From Symbiodinium microadriaticum (taxonomy: Eukaryota; Sar; Dinophyceae; Suessiales; Symbiodiniaceae), in contig LSRX01000763.1 in NCBI GenBank assembly GCA_001939145.1, positions 178,233 through 242,232 of the forward strand: 64,000 nucleotides of DNA, written 5' to 3'. A model generated the notes under the pieces. It had not been told where the DNA came from, searched no databases, and saw nothing but the letters and a program-made list of their open reading frames with translations. Positions 18,773 through 29,707 of this stretch are shown here, piece by piece. How positions within the stretch are numbered: position 1 is the first letter of the stretch; each line of letters begins with the position of its first letter. The translations under genes were made by a program, and so were the position numbers.

Positions 18773-20985
18773 AAACCCTCATAGTAGCCCTTATGGAAAC
18801 CCTTATAAACCCTTGTCAGAACCCCTACATTACACCCAAAGCCAAAAGTTCCGGTTTAGGGTTTTAGGGTATAGGGCTGCCGTCGCAATGCCTCGACTTC
18901 TACGATGTGAGAAAAAAAAGCCCGAGCATGCGAAGCCTTCGCAGCATCTCTTCGCATGGCTGTATCCATATATACATATATATATATATATATGTATAAA
19001 CAGATAAATAATATGTAGCATCCGTATAGGTGTTTGGTGGTATATGCCATGGGGGGTTTGGGAGTTTAGGTTTAGGACTTGGAGGTTAGGACTGTTTCAG
19101 TTTTCAGATCGAAGGTTAGAGTTGCAGAGCTATCGGAAAGGCGGAGACTACAGCATCCCTTGTAGTATATTGAGAAATATGTTTCCTACCAAGTTAAGAT
19201 CCTTATAACGTGAACGGACTTATGTGATTCTAGAAACCATACTACCCCCCNNNNNNNNNNNNNNNNNNNNNNNNNNNNNNNNNNNNNNNNNNNNNNNNNN
19301 NNNNNNNNNNNNNNNNNNNNNNNNNNNNNNNNNNNNNNNNNNNNNNNNNNNNNNNNNNNNNNNNNNNNNNNNNNNNNNNNNNNNNNNNNNNNNNNNNNNN
19401 NNNNNNNNNNNNNNNNNNNNNNNNNNNNNNNNNNNNNNNNNNNNNNNNNNNNNNNNNNNNNNNNNNNNNNNNNNNNNNNNNNNNNNNNNNNNNNNNNNNN
19501 NNNNNNNNNNNNNNNNNNNNNNNNNNNNNNNNNNNNNNNNNNNNNNNNNNNNNNNNNNNNNNNNNNNNNNNNNNNNNNNNNNNNNNNNNNNNNNNNNNNN
19601 NNNNNNNNNNNNNNNNNNNNNNNNNNNNNNNNNNNNNNNNNNNNNNNNNNNNNNNNNNNNNNNNNNNNNNNNNNNNNNNNNNNNNNNNNNNNNNNNNNNN
19701 NNNNNNNNNNNNNNNNNNNNNNNNNNNNNNNNNNNNNNNNNNNNNNNNNNNNNNNNNNNNNNNNNNNNNNNNNNNNNNNNNNNNNNNNNNNNNNNNNNNN
19801 NNNNNNNNNNNNNNNNNNNNNNNNNNNNNNNNNNNNNNNNNNNNNNNNNNNNNNNNNNNNNNNNNNNNNNNNNNNNNNNNNNNNNNNNNNNNNNNNNNNN
19901 NNNNNNNNNNNNNNNNNNNNNNNNNNNNNNNNNNNNNNNNNNNNNNNNNNNNNNNNNNNNNNNNNNNNNNNNNNNNNNNNNNNNNNNNNNNNNNNNNNNN
20001 NNNNNNNNNNNNNNNNNNNNNNNNNNNNNNNNNNNNNNNNNNNNNNNNNNNNNNNNNNNNNNNNNGGGTTTAGGGTTGAGGGCTTGGGGTTTATAAAGGG
20101 TTTAGGGTTTGGGGTTTGAAAAGGGTTTAGGGTTTAGGGTTTGGGGTTTTTAAAGGTTTAGGGTTTATTTGGGTTTAGGGTTTATGGTTTATTTGGGGGG
20201 TTTCGTATAATTTCTGGCGGCTCCGCAACACCAGAGTACAACATCCCGAAAATCCAGTGTAGCCAATTTAGGCCCATATTACAGAGTTGCAGGCTAAATG
20301 GCTGACGTGAGTATGCTTTGTTAGAATACGCAAATTGTTAGTTACAGCATCCAGACCTTAACTTAAATCCTGTAAACCCTGATCCTCCTCGACGGTCGGG
20401 TTCAGGGTTCAGGGGTGTAGGGGTTGCAGGCTCAAGATAAGAGGGTCGGAAAATTAGCGCTTAACCCCAAACCCCCCAAACCTGTTAAAGCCCCAAAAAT
20501 ACCCCGCCCTTCGCCCTGTTGGTTTTTAATGAAGCCAGGCCATTTTGTGTCCAAATACGGTGGCGATGGCTTGAGTCCTTGCTGCATAGGCTATTTCAAA
20601 CTTGCCTTTCTGTCGTGGTGCCGAATGAAAATCAGCTTGATAAGAAAGACAACACACGCCAGGTGCCTCAAGGAAGAACACCCCATAAACCCTCAAAGTC
20701 CCAAAGCCCTAAACGCTCAAGTCCCAGAGCCTTAAAAAGAAAACATGGAGATTTGGGGATCATGGCTGCAGGGAATACCGCCAAACCCTACATCTGAGGA
20801 ATTGCGCGTGAAGCTTGATATCCAGGTTAGGTTTACGGGACTGGCCAGGCCCAGTTTCATGAGTGTGATGATTTCGGGCGTGGCATCTTTTGAGAGTTCA
20901 AGGTTGCATGTTCTCCTAAACCCTAACCCCTAAACCCTAAAGCATCTCCGAGCCCTCCACAGCGAAAACCGTTCGCTGCTTTCAG
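18773..20985. other. Non-coding interval around the gap
   Basis: A TA-rich microsatellite lies at 18970-19000 and TTTAGGG repeats at 20066-20195. A plus frame at 20424-20735 is open but includes heptamer-derived sequence and is not called. Confidence 0.4.
19251..20065. other. Assembly gap (815 N)
   Basis: A run of N between a C run and TTTAGGG repeats. Single N bases also occur at 31016, 33088 and 54625, each beside a repeat. Confidence 1.
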
Positions 20986-21039
20986 GCGGGGCGCCAACGA
21001 AAGCGAAAGGAGCGGTTTCAGTCGGGATTGCCTTGGGCC
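20986..21039 (+). CDS. Exon island, basic peptide
   Basis: It lies between GCTTTCAG and GTGAAC, with a good polypyrimidine stretch before the acceptor. It reads AGRQRKRKERFQSGLPWA. The basic cluster could be a nuclear-localisation or RNA-binding segment, but that is inference. Confidence 0.45.
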
Positions 21040-21274
21040 GTGAACTGGAGTTGAAATTCGGCTTCGGTTTCGGGTCTAGGAGTTTAGGGTTTCGTGAAAT
21101 GGGGCTCATATTCGGGCTTTGGTATACCGGGCTGCTTGAAAAGTGGTGAGTGTGTACATGTCCAGTGTCGCTGTGGGGCTGCTAGTATCGAAGAGCCCCT
21201 TCGATCGGTTTGCGGTTAGTTCGCGATTGTATGCGGTACAGTATTGCTAGATCCTCCATCCAGCTCCTTCCTCT

Positions 21275-21352
21275 AGGGTTGGAGGGTTGGGGGGTTGGAG
21301 GGTTGGAGAGGGGAGGGTTGGAGGGTTGGAGGGAGGGTTGGTTGGAAAGGAG
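21275..21352. repeat. GGGTTGGA minisatellite
   Basis: About nine imperfect GGGTTGGA units on the plus strand, followed by GGAGAGAGAGG. It has strong G-quadruplex potential. It is distinct from the heptamer. Confidence 0.9.
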
Positions 21353-21649
21353 AGAGAGGAGGGACTGGTGGCTGGTGCGATGTCGCGATGCGGTGTCATG
21401 CGATACGGCTCGATACCGATTCGATGTCGATACATGTATTGTTGCAACGGCCATGGTACGGGCTCGACGCCTACGTGAACACAAAGCCACAGTTGAAGCG
21501 CTGGACCGTATCAAACCTCGGTAGAAAAAGCCCTCAATCCCTACCCTAAACCCCAAAGCCTTAACCCCAAAAACCCCAAACCCTAATCCCTAAACCCTAA
21601 AACCTTAACCCTAAATCCCAAACCCTAATCCCTGAAAAGGAGCTCTAAG

Positions 21650-21733
21650 CCGTTCTCTCTCGGCTGCTGCGGCAGCTGCGAGTCGCGTTTTTGCTCGCCG
21701 AACAGCGGGCGATGCTACGAGACACAGGACAGG
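21650..21733 (+). CDS. Exon island, leucine/arginine-rich helix
   Basis: It lies between GCTCTAAG and GTTTCGG. It reads SRLLRQLRVAFLLAEQRAML and then RDTGQ. It is probably helical. Confidence 0.5.
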
Positions 21734-22381
21734 GTTTCGGATTTAACTAATCGGTCCCTAAACCCTAAACCGTAAACCCTAAACCCTAAACCCTAAACCC
21801 TAAAAACCCTAAACCCTGAACCCTAAACCGATGAAAGAAAAACAACCTAATCGGCTTAAAGGGTTTGGGGGCTTCAGACGTTCAGCGTTGGTTTTGGGCT
21901 TTAGGGGCCTATCAGCTCTACACAGGTTTAGATTTTCAGTTTAAGGATTTTGGGCCTTGGGGTTTTGGGTTTGAGGGAGCCTTGGTTTTTGTCTATGAGG
22001 GCTTAGAGGTTCAGGCTCCTACACTTTTTTTTGGGCTTAGGGTATTTGGTGTTTAGGGTTTTGGGGTTTAGAGGTTCAGGGTTCCATCATCAGGCTTATT
22101 CAGCGTGAGGGTTTAGGTTCTTCGTGGTGTATCTTGCTTTGCCGCTTTATCCTTGTAGCTAGCATACTGAAACTCCCTAACGTACTTGTTGGCAGGGTGA
22201 GAGGTTGATCTTGGGGTGTTACGCTTTCTGAGTTTGGAAACTGCCACGACCAAGTCTTTGTTTGGGCCTAAACTTTTAAACCCTAAATCAACCCTAAATC
22301 CCTAACCCATCCCAACCCCTAACCCTAAACCCCTAAACCCTAACCCCTAAACCCCTAAACCCGTAAACCCTAGCCCTACAG

Positions 22382-22467
22382 CATGCGTTGCACAATTAGC
22401 AACCGCACGCCCGTTGAAACTGAAGCCCTAATGGCTGAGCAGATGCTAATAAGACCGTTTACAGCTG
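22382..22467 (+). CDS. Exon island, well bounded
   Basis: It lies between CCCTACAG and GTATGTG, a strong donor. It reads from a methionine codon through RTPVETEALMAEQMLIRPFT. A (TG)n(TA)n tract follows in the intron. The phase does not simply match 22572, so the join is uncertain. Confidence 0.55.
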
Positions 22468-22571
22468 GTATGTGTGTGTATATATATATATATATATTTA
22501 TATATTTTTTTTTATTTATGTTTTTATGTTTCCAACGACTGAAGCCTGGAGTGTTTGTGTTGTTCTTCTAG

Positions 22572-22647
22572 AAGGGAGCCACTGACGGCTCAGTGATGTT
22601 TGGGGAGCTGCTATGTCACGCGTGGGGATGTCTTATCTGGCATCCAG
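22572..22647 (+). CDS. Exon island, well bounded
   Basis: It lies between CTTCTAG, preceded by pyrimidines, and GTGACG. It reads GATDGSVMFGELLCHAWGCL and then IWHP. The family is not recognised. Confidence 0.5.
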
Positions 22648-23236
22648 GTGACGTTTGTAATTTAATAACATGGAAGCCTAGGCAGTTTGCCAATGGTGCC
22701 TTACCCTAAACCCTAAACCCTAAACCCTTAATGGGGGCTAATGGGCTTCCCCTTTGCCCCCATTAGGCCCCATGGGGCCCCATTGGCAATTGCAACTCAC
22801 AAGGGGTCCCCTCCACAAGGGGGTCCCCTATCAACCCCGTGATGAAGCACGTGGAAGCTTAGATCTAAGTTATCACCAAGATTATTTCTGAGGGTTCCTT
22901 GTCGACCCAGAAGCCTTCTTCACATTATCCAGGCCCCTGCATTAGGACCTTCTGGCTTCAGGATTGAAGTGTGCAAGATACGGGGCTTTAGAGTGTAGAG
23001 GGAGCGGGGTTTAGTTCGAGCTTTGGGTTTTGGGTTACGGGTTGAGGGTGTAGGACTACTTTGCTTCAGCGTTCTGACGGCTTTCCAGTTCTGATCCTCT
23101 TTGCGAGTCGCATCATCAAACCTCAAACATCCTACGGTCCAGTCAGCTGAACCCTAAACAACCCTAGACCCTCGACCCCAACCCCAAACCTGTAAGCTGG
23201 TTAGGGTCTAGGGTTTTGGGTTTAGGGCCCTAAAAG

Positions 23237-23402
23237 ACACTCGAAACTCTACGACTCCCTGGTGCCCCAAACTTGCGAGGAGAAGGCGTATTACCTGGAG
23301 TGCAACGGCAGCTCAAGCACTTCGAAGCACAATGCCAGTGCTTTGGGCTGCTGCGGCGCTTGCTCCAAAGAGCCCTTTAGCAAGCGCACCAAAGCAGAGT
23401 AG
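23237..23402 (+). CDS. Probable terminal exon, cysteine-rich tail
   Basis: It opens after CTAAAAG and reads SKLYDS, then LVPQTCEEKAYYLECNGSSS. A CCGAC motif follows and the frame ends with TAG at 23400-23402, a total of 54 codons. Five cysteines (C, C, CCxxC) could bind metal or form disulfides. No named family is recognised. Confidence 0.5.
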
Positions 23403-23463
23403 GTCGATGCGATAGGGTTATGTGTTAAGGTATATCTCTCTACCCGTCGTTGAAACAGGAACC

Positions 23464-23558
23464 TACCCATAGGCCCCTAAGCAGTTCCTTTTTGGGATTA
23501 CCTTATAGGATTTTAAATATAAACCACAAAAAGGAACTACTTAGGGGCCTATGGGTAG
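23464..23558. repeat. Inverted-repeat family D, copy 1
   Basis: The ends TACCCATAGGCCCCTAAG and CTTAGGGGCCTATGGGTA are perfect inverted repeats, with a core of TTTTTGGGATTACCTTATAG and AAAAAGGAACTAC. Copies at 24386 and 50282. Confidence 0.9.
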
Positions 23559-24054
23559 AGCTTTTTTTTCCGAGTTTCAAGAATTCAGTTTCCAGCAGAG
23601 GGTTCGATCTTCTGGCCTTTCTGAAGTGGGCAGCTAAGGCTCTGCAACGCAAGAACCGGCCTCTGCTACGATACCAGGCACACATCAGACCAAACCCCTA
23701 AACAAATCCTAAGCCCTGAAGCCGGAAAAGCCTTATAAGAAGCCCGAAAAAACCTCAACCCCTGCATGCCAGGCAGAAGTCCTACTTCATGGGGTGTACA
23801 CAGAGTACCCCCAACTTTGTCCCGAAGCCCAAGCCGACCCAGTTGCTTGGCCTTTCTCAAAAAATATGTCGGCGCTGTAGGGTTGGATATAAGGGTCTGC
23901 AAGTTGTTCTATGAGGACCTCTCAACAAGAGTATGCCAGTGCATAGTGCATGCTTTCTGCGTTTTGTTTAATGCGAGCTTGAGTTAAGCCCCTCAGGCCC
24001 GTTTTAACCCTAAGCCCTAGACCCTCCTAGACAGCTCAAACCCTGAACCTCCTA

Positions 24055-24160
24055 CGGTTGATGATATAAATAAATCCTGCATTACCCACAAAAAGGAATA
24101 TACCATGAATTCCCATAGTTTAGGGTCCTCAAGGTAATGCAGGATTCATATCATCAACAG
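24055..24160. repeat. Inverted-repeat family A, copy 2 (inverted orientation)
   Basis: CGGTTGATGATATAAATAAA on the left, CAGGATTCATATCATCAACA on the right. The central GGGTCC half lies on the right, opposite to copy 1. Confidence 0.85.
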
Positions 24161-24226
24161 TATACGCCCCCCTAAACCCTAAACCCTAAACCCAATTAAG
24201 CGCAGGTTTCTTTTCCGAAATTTCAG

Positions 24227-24295
24227 TGGCTGCAGCACTGCTTCCCAACCTGTCACGGTCGCCTCCGCGACCTCGGCCGACGCTTGCGGGGCTTT
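24227..24295 (+). CDS. Exon island, arginine/leucine-rich
   Basis: It opens after AAATTTCAG and reads WLQHCFPTCHGRLRDLGRRL, then RGF before GTGCGC. The frame stays open a little further, so the donor is uncertain. The GC content is well above the surroundings. Confidence 0.5.
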
Positions 24296-24385
24296 GTGCG
24301 CACAGCGGGGAGGCTCAGTTCAGGGGTCTAAGGATAAAGGGTTTTCGGGTTTTGGTTTAGGGTTTGGGGTTTAGGGTTTGGGGTT

Positions 24386-24487
24386 TACCCATACACTCCT
24401 AAGTAGGTCCTTTTTGGGATTACATTGTAGGAGTCTAAACATAAACCACAAAACACCAAAAGGAACTACTTAGGGGCCTATGGGTAA
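24386..24487. repeat. Inverted-repeat family D, copy 2
   Basis: TACCCATACACTCCTAAGTA and CTTAGGGGCCTATGGGTA ends; the core adds AACACCAAAAGG relative to copy 1. Confidence 0.85.
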
Positions 24488-25094
24488 GGAAAGGGTTTCC
24501 TATGTGGGGTGTACTTACCCAGACCACAATGGGAATTCCTGCTATAGACACCCAACTTTCTACTACATAGGTACTGCTCTTTCGACTTTGTCTAATAGTA
24601 GAGTAGGAAAGCTTTAACTTTTTGGGGAGGGTACAATAATCCCTATGCAGTCCAAAAGGTTAAGCTTTAGTTAGCCTAGGATGCTGGACAAGTCAGTTGA
24701 GGATAGAGTACCTCTTTAGTTCAGGCTGAACAGTATACCAGGATTTCATTGTAAACATGGGTTGCCTCCATACTTTAGCATCAGCTGCGCACATGTTTAC
24801 TAGGGTCTCATGATAAATGCAGGGTACTTCGACAGTTCCTACCAGGATCTCATTTATCTACCGGGTAATGTATCATGACAAGTGGACGTTACCCGTAGAA
24901 TCCACAGTAGCGTCTCATGAATAATGAAGGGTACCCTCATAAGCTATAGTAGGAGACCCCATGCAATATAGAAAGGAACCGCTATAATCTATGTGTAGAC
25001 AGTTCTCATGGTAGGCCCTCTGCCCTATGTTTCCTTGTGTGGAGCCTTCTAAACACCTTAAACCCTAAAGCCAGGATCCTTAACCATTATACAG
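24488..25094. other. Unique AT-richer non-coding DNA
   Basis: There are few heptamers here. A small inverted repeat (GCTTTAACTTTTTGGG and CCAAAAGGTTAAGC) lies at 24609-24672. ATCATGA/TCATGAT motifs recur near 24810-24940 (GGTCTCATGATAAATGCAGG, GCGTCTCATGAATAATGAAG), suggesting further old elements. No gene was seen. Confidence 0.45.
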
Positions 25095-25371
25095 TGGACT
25101 CGTTATGAAGAAAGCCAAGGTCGGCGGGCTGCAAAGCGTTCTTATTTGGACGCCAGCACTTCAGCTGCTCGAACTTCCTGGGGTCATGTCACCTCTATAT
25201 TTCCTGCTTTCCGGAAAACAACCCCTGCTGGGGACAGTACCTCTTGATGCGATAAGGGCGCAAGAGCTGCTTGCCACAAGGGCAGGGAAGCTATGCTGCG
25301 CTGCACAAGCCGACCGGCCATTCGACAGCCATTCCGTCCGCGATGTTGCTTCCCTAAACCGCAACCCCTAA
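25095..25371 (+). CDS. Exon-like region, frame unclear
   Basis: It opens after TATACAG. One frame reads WTRYEESQGRRAAKRSYLDA to a TGA near 25245. Another, from 25105, stays open to 25371 with a leucine-rich part and a later AIRAQELLATRAGKLCCAAQ. Both look partly real, so a frameshift or two exons is possible. Confidence 0.35.
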
Positions 25372-25427
25372 ATCCTATTCTGGTTCTGCCAAAGCCCGAT
25401 CCTTTTTGGATAATCGTTTGTATGCAG

Positions 25428-25492
25428 ATTTATGTTGCTCCGCTTGAAAAGCCCGTGAATCAACGAGAAATCCAAGATTTTCTGCAGGACAG
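25428..25492 (+). CDS. Exon island joined to 25584
   Basis: It lies between TATGCAG and GTCGGTTG. It reads IYVAPLEKPVNQREIQDFLQ and ends GAC-AG. Splicing to 25584 (C-GGT-GTG) completes a serine codon and continues GVYALQAPELL. The intron of 91 bp contains TTTAGGG at its start and CACTTCAG at its end. Confidence 0.55.
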
Positions 25493-25583
25493 GTCGGTTG
25501 TTCTTGTTAGTTATTATTGGCGGTTTAGGGTTTTCAGGGTTTAGGACAACAATGTGTTTATGAAGGTTGCAAGGACACTTCAG

Positions 25584-25617
25584 CGGTGTGTATGCTCTGC
25601 AAGCACCAGAACTCTTG
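25584..25617 (+). CDS. Micro-exon joined to 25428
   Basis: It continues the frame from 25492 and reads GVYALQAPELL up to GTCTAG. The next AG is at 25703-25704. Confidence 0.4.
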
Positions 25618-25704
25618 GTCTAGAGAATTAACCCTCCTTTCTTCCAGGGCCTTAGCATTAGGAACCTTACCTAAAGGATCATGGGACTATTATTCGCCCT
25701 CCAG

Positions 25705-25926
25705 GTAGAACAAAACAAATGGTTGTCTCGTGGCCTCACCATCTGCACAGAGTATCAGATGTGTTTTGGGCACGCCGTGAAGAAGACCCTTCATTGGCTG
25801 CGTTTGTTTCCAAAGTTGTTTCCAAGTTTTGCCCACAACGGGATGCTGGAGGTCTGGTGCCTACAAGAGGCTCGGATACAACCACTGCGCACCGAGCAAA
25901 ATGATTGCTGCCTGTTCCTAAACTGA
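25705..25926 (+). CDS. Exon island, two competing frames
   Basis: It opens after CCCTCCAG. The phase-0 continuation from 25617 is open to TGA at 25924 and contains LTICTEYQMCFGHAVKKTLH. A second frame, to about 25904, contains RVSDVFWARREEDPSLAAFV and is at least as protein-like. I cannot decide between them from the sequence. Confidence 0.4.
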   Translation, partial: VEQNKWLSRGLTICTEYQMCFGHAVKKTLHWLRLFPKLFPSFAHNGMLEVWCLQEARIQPLRTEQNDCCLFLN

Positions 25927-26331
25927 GCCCTATATAAGACTCAGTGTTAGGGCTCAGGGTGCACCAAGCAAGCAGTTGCGCCATCTGACCTGACCTGTCA
26001 CCAAGATGGCCTCGTGAAAACTTGTAGGTGCCATGCTGCTTATCGGCCCCTTTGGAAGCAAGCTCAAACCCAGAACCGCTTTGACCTAAATCCCCAGCCT
26101 AGACCCTAAAACCCTAAACTTAAACCCTGAACCCTAAACCCGAAACTAAACCCTAAAAGCCCTAAAGTCTTAAGCCCCAAACTTTGAGGCCTCATCGCAA
26201 GCTGTGCCGTGCTACCCTTTTTATTCCTGGGCCGAACCAACGGACAAGGGAGCCCACTATGCGCAGGATTAGAGTTTAGGGTTTAGGGATTCGGGATTGG
26301 GGTGTTGTTTCGTGTAGACTGGTGGGATGCC

Positions 26332-26445
26332 CTGGGACAGGGCGGGCCCCCCTCCCCGCCCTGGCCTGCCCGCCCTGCCCTGCCCTGCTCTGCCCTGCTC
26401 TGCCTGGCATGCCCTGCCCCCTGCCCGCGCTCTATCCTGCCCTCG
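26332..26445. repeat. CCCTG/CTGCC-rich low-complexity tract
   Basis: Repeated CTGCCCTGC and CTGCCCGCC pentamers on the plus strand. Downstream, 26580-26680 is rich in GCCCAGAAAGAG repeats. Confidence 0.85.
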
Positions 26446-26912
26446 GCCCCTCTAGCCTCTGGCCAACTCTCCCCAGAGTGCCCAACCATCACTGCGGACA
26501 CGCTCCCTGCGTTGCCCAACCCCAAAGACCACCGCGAGACTCTCTGGAGTGCCTAACCCAAAACACAACCGCGAGACTCCGCCCAGAGAGGCCACAAAAG
26601 CCCAGAAGAGCGCAGAAAGAGCCCAGAAAGAGCCCAGAAGAACAAGCAAAGGAGAAACCGGAACAAGAAATGAGAAAATCAAAGAGCTTTAGCTTGAGCA
26701 ACAACCCCACGGTGAAACGGCCGGGACTAGGCTAGGGTTGGGCCTCCGAGCCAGGGTTGAAAACAAGAAAAGGACAAAGTACAAAGCCCAAGAATGGAGG
26801 GCACGAAAGTTCAAAAGCCAAGCAAGAAGCAGGGCCCCTGCAAACATGAAAACGAGACAGTCAAAGCCCAAATAGAACGTTTAGTGATTTTCGCAGCACT
26901 CCACTGAAACAG

Positions 26913-26971
26913 GGATTGCTTTCGCTGAGAGATGCCCGGAGCGCCTTGCGCAGTCCAAAAAACTGCGCGCT
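26913..26971 (+). CDS. Exon island
   Basis: It lies between TGAAACAG and GCGAACCC (possible GC donor). It reads IAF and then AERCPERLAQSKKLRAGE. Two other frames are open for part of the length. Confidence 0.4.
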
Positions 26972-27099
26972 GGCGAACCCTAACACCTAAAAAATTAGAA
27001 CCTAGACCCTAAAACCTATAGGCCTTGATCCCGAATCATAATAAAACCTACTCTTTTGATCTCTAAAGAGTTTATAACTCCTAAACCCACCCTGTGGAG

Positions 27100-27189
27100 G
27101 AAGCCAGGAAGTGCTTGTCCGCCTGTGGCATTGTGCCCCAAAACGACAAGGAGCCTGTGTCTCTGTGCTCGTGGGAGGGCTCGAAAACC
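27100..27189 (+). CDS. Exon island, well bounded
   Basis: It lies between TGGAG and GTTTTAC, 30 codons in phase 0. It reads EARKCLSACGIVPQNDKEPV and then SLCSWEGSKT. Three cysteines are present. The family is not recognised. Confidence 0.5.
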
Positions 27190-27624
27190 GTTTTACAGTG
27201 CTTTTATATGGTCTTAATGTGGGTTTCGCTTATAGGGCCTCAGGGGCTTTAGGGTCTAACGGGTTGGGCTGAGACTTGCTGTCGAGGTTGCAGGGTTTAA
27301 GGTTCACCGTAGGTTGGCTGGACAGATTCGAGACTGACAATCTTTTTGGGAAGTGTGCCTGCCGCCGCCCACCCACAAGAAGCTTGGATCCTAAGCACTA
27401 CTTACTGCCCTTAATCCGCCAAATCTTCAAACCCTAAGCCCTAAAGCCTAGACCTCAACCTTTACATTGCATTAAGAGTGGAGTTCTGGGGTGATCTTCT
27501 TCAGGCAGAGTCCCACTTTAGGGGGTCATGCTCTTAAGACTGTCCTTGGTTTTCAACTGTCTGTTGATTCCGGTTTTGGGTAATATGGGGCCGGAAGAAA
27601 TGGGAAGATTATTCCCTCGTCGTG

Positions 27625-27666
<42 letters not shown>

Positions 27667-27667
27667 T
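27625..27667. repeat. (TA)n microsatellite
   Basis: An uninterrupted TA tract followed by a T run. Confidence 0.95.
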
Positions 27668-28194
27668 TTACTGAATCAGCCCCAAAAGCCGTGTTCTGAT
27701 GCCTCAGGGTTCAGGGATTGGGGTTAGTTCGGATGGGGCCCCTTACTCTATGCCCCCCCCCCCACCCAACAACTAAGGCGCAAGGATCATAAAGGTTAAT
27801 ACTATGAGAATGTATCCCAAAGCCGTCTGGCAAATCTGAAAGCCCCGATATTAAGTAAAAACCCTAAACCCTGAAACCCTAAACCCAAGCTGCATCTACT
27901 CTAACTGTTTGTCGGTGTGCGATGCGTTGGCATCCTCGAAAATGCTGTGTCGTACCTTTGCACCCTTTTACTTGCTAGTAGGTTTAGGGTTGTAGGGCTT
28001 AGGGTTCGGAGTTTAAGGTTTAGGGCAGCTGAGCAGAATAAGTTGAAATTTACAGATTTGCGGGAACTAATAATCCCTTTACAACTTCAAACCCTCTTAA
28101 CCTCCCAGGGGACTCGACCTAGCCAAAGCGGCTTTCCCTGACTGGCAAGGGGGAAATAATGAGGTCTGGTTAACCAAACTTCTTAACCATATAA

Positions 28195-28280
28195 ATCCTA
28201 TAAGCCCTATAAACCCTATAAACCCCATAAACCCCATAAGCCCCATAAACCCTATAAACCCTATAAGCCCTATAAACCCC
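28195..28280. repeat. CCCTATAAA tandem tract
   Basis: About nine units of the form CCCTATAAA/CCCCATAAA/CCCTATAAG. It is a heptamer variant expanded to 9 bp and lies directly upstream of an exon acceptor. Confidence 0.9.
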
Positions 28281-28282
28281 AG

Positions 28283-28334
28283 GAGGAGAACGACTTCGAA
28301 GAGTTGCTGGACGAGTGCCTTGAGCAACACTGGG
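28283..28334 (+). CDS. Exon island, acidic helix
   Basis: It lies between AACCCCAG and GTTTAGGGG. It reads EENDFEELLDECLEQHW. The acidic, amphipathic pattern resembles short interaction helices. It is flanked by CCCTATAAA on the left and TTTAGGG on the right. Confidence 0.6.
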
Positions 28335-28494
28335 GTTTAGGGGTTTAGGGTTTAGGGCTTTAGGATTTAGGGTTTAGGGTTTAGGGCTTTTGAGTTTTAG
28401 GGTTTCTGGCACTCCCAGTGCATGTAGTGCTGGGTTTAGGTTCATTACAACTCCAAGGGTGCCGTGTTTATAATAATCACTTGGGCACTCTCAG

Positions 28495-28551
28495 GATGAT
28501 CGGTGTGCTGGGGACGAAGGTGTATCGGAATATCTTCGCTACCTGATGTAA
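28495..28551 (+). CDS. Probable terminal exon
   Basis: It opens after CACTCTCAG and reads DDRCAGDEGVSEYLRYLM followed by TAA. The phase does not match 28334, so an exon may lie between or this may be another gene. Confidence 0.45.
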   Translation, partial: DDRCAGDEGVSEYLRYLM

Positions 28552-28552
28552 C

Positions 28553-28640
28553 CACAGCAGCAGCAACAGCAACGACGACGACAACAACAACGACAACCAC
28601 GACTTACCTGCAAGCAGATGGACCCTTGCGAACACGGCCA
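28553..28640. repeat. CAG/CAA/ACG triplet tract
   Basis: CAGCAGCAGCAACAGC followed by ACGACGACGACAACAACAAC. The plus-strand frame that follows (to 28866) is Asn/Gln/Ser-rich and open, a continuation of the triplet character, not called as a gene. Confidence 0.85.
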
Positions 28641-29006
28641 AAATAATCGAGCAAGCAAAAACAAAGCAATCAACAACTGCCAACCGGTAGCCAACAGCAA
28701 TAACGAACCCGGCGCCGTTGCCAGCCAGCAATCTGGCAAAAGCACAGGCGGCATACGCTCAAGTAGCCGAAGCCTACTCAAAACACGGCAGCAGCAGAGA
28801 ATAATTCTTGCACTGGCACAATCAGTCAGAGCTGTCGTAATGCTTGCTTGCAGCAGCGGTGTTTGAAAGTATTAAGGGTACGGCAGGTCTGCAATAGTGG
28901 CAAGAGCATCCATGACAGGGTAATAGCCATGGCGGTAGAATGGCAAAACAAGGTCGCGCGAGACATACTGATACGCCACGGTTTAATTCTAACCGGCATC
29001 ACCGAG

Positions 29007-29058
29007 GTTCGACATCGATGAGTCCGGCGAACTCGAGTTGGAGGAGTTCTTGGCTTTG
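29007..29058 (+). CDS. Exon with a canonical EF-hand loop
   Basis: It opens after CACCGAG and reads FDIDESGELELEEFLAL. The 12-residue loop DIDESGELELEE has Asp at 1 and 3, Ser at 5, Gly at 6, Leu at 8 and Glu at 12, as expected for calcium binding, followed by the hydrophobic exiting helix. The donor at 29059 (GTGGCT) is one choice; the frame stays open for several more codons. The parent could be any multi-EF-hand protein. The exon at 34448 resembles the second half of such a loop. Confidence 0.65.
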
Positions 29059-29707
29059 GTGGCTCTGCGTTTTTGGATTAAAGGGTTCACCGGTCACTCA
29101 GTCGTGCCGCCATGCCCCTGTTAGTTTAGTTTATTTAGTGTCTCCTTCTGAAAAACTAAAGTGCCCTATCGTAGCTGGGGAACCTGGTGTACAGGGGTCC
29201 GTATAAATATTCTGCCAATCTGTCAAGGTTTGAGATTTGAGGGTTTCAGGAGTGTTTGGCTGACTTTGGAGTGACATGCCGGTTTATAAGATTGCAGGCT
29301 TGAGGAAATTCAGGAATTAAGATCGATTTTGTGGGGGCAGCGGCATTAACTGTTGAGTTTTCGAAGTTGGGCAAGGCCTAAACAGGCCTCACAAGAACTT
29401 TTTATAGGATTCTGATGAAACCCTAAACCCCAAACAGGAAGCTTGTTAAGAAGCGTTTATTGGATCCTTTCCCCAGGGTTCAGGGGCTGAGAAGGGCTTC
29501 AGGGCTGGGAGGGTAAGCCCAGCAGTCGGAAAGTGCGCATTAGGATTTAGGGTTTAGGGTCTAGGGTTTGGGGCTTAGAGTATGGGACTTGGGTCCGTTA
29601 GCTGATAGGCTTTCCGGCCGATAGTATTCGTAGAATTTGGGATTCGGGCTCCCGGACCCTAAACCCTGAACCTTGAACCCCTAAACCCTAAACTGTCATC
29701 CGGCCAG

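Noticed and set aside
19224-20096. A 290-codon plus-strand frame
   Set aside because: It is almost entirely the run of N.
26302-26735. Plus frames of 84 and 137 codons
   Set aside because: The first part is a CCCTG-type low-complexity tract and the rest is GCCCAGAAAGAG repeats; there is no splice context.
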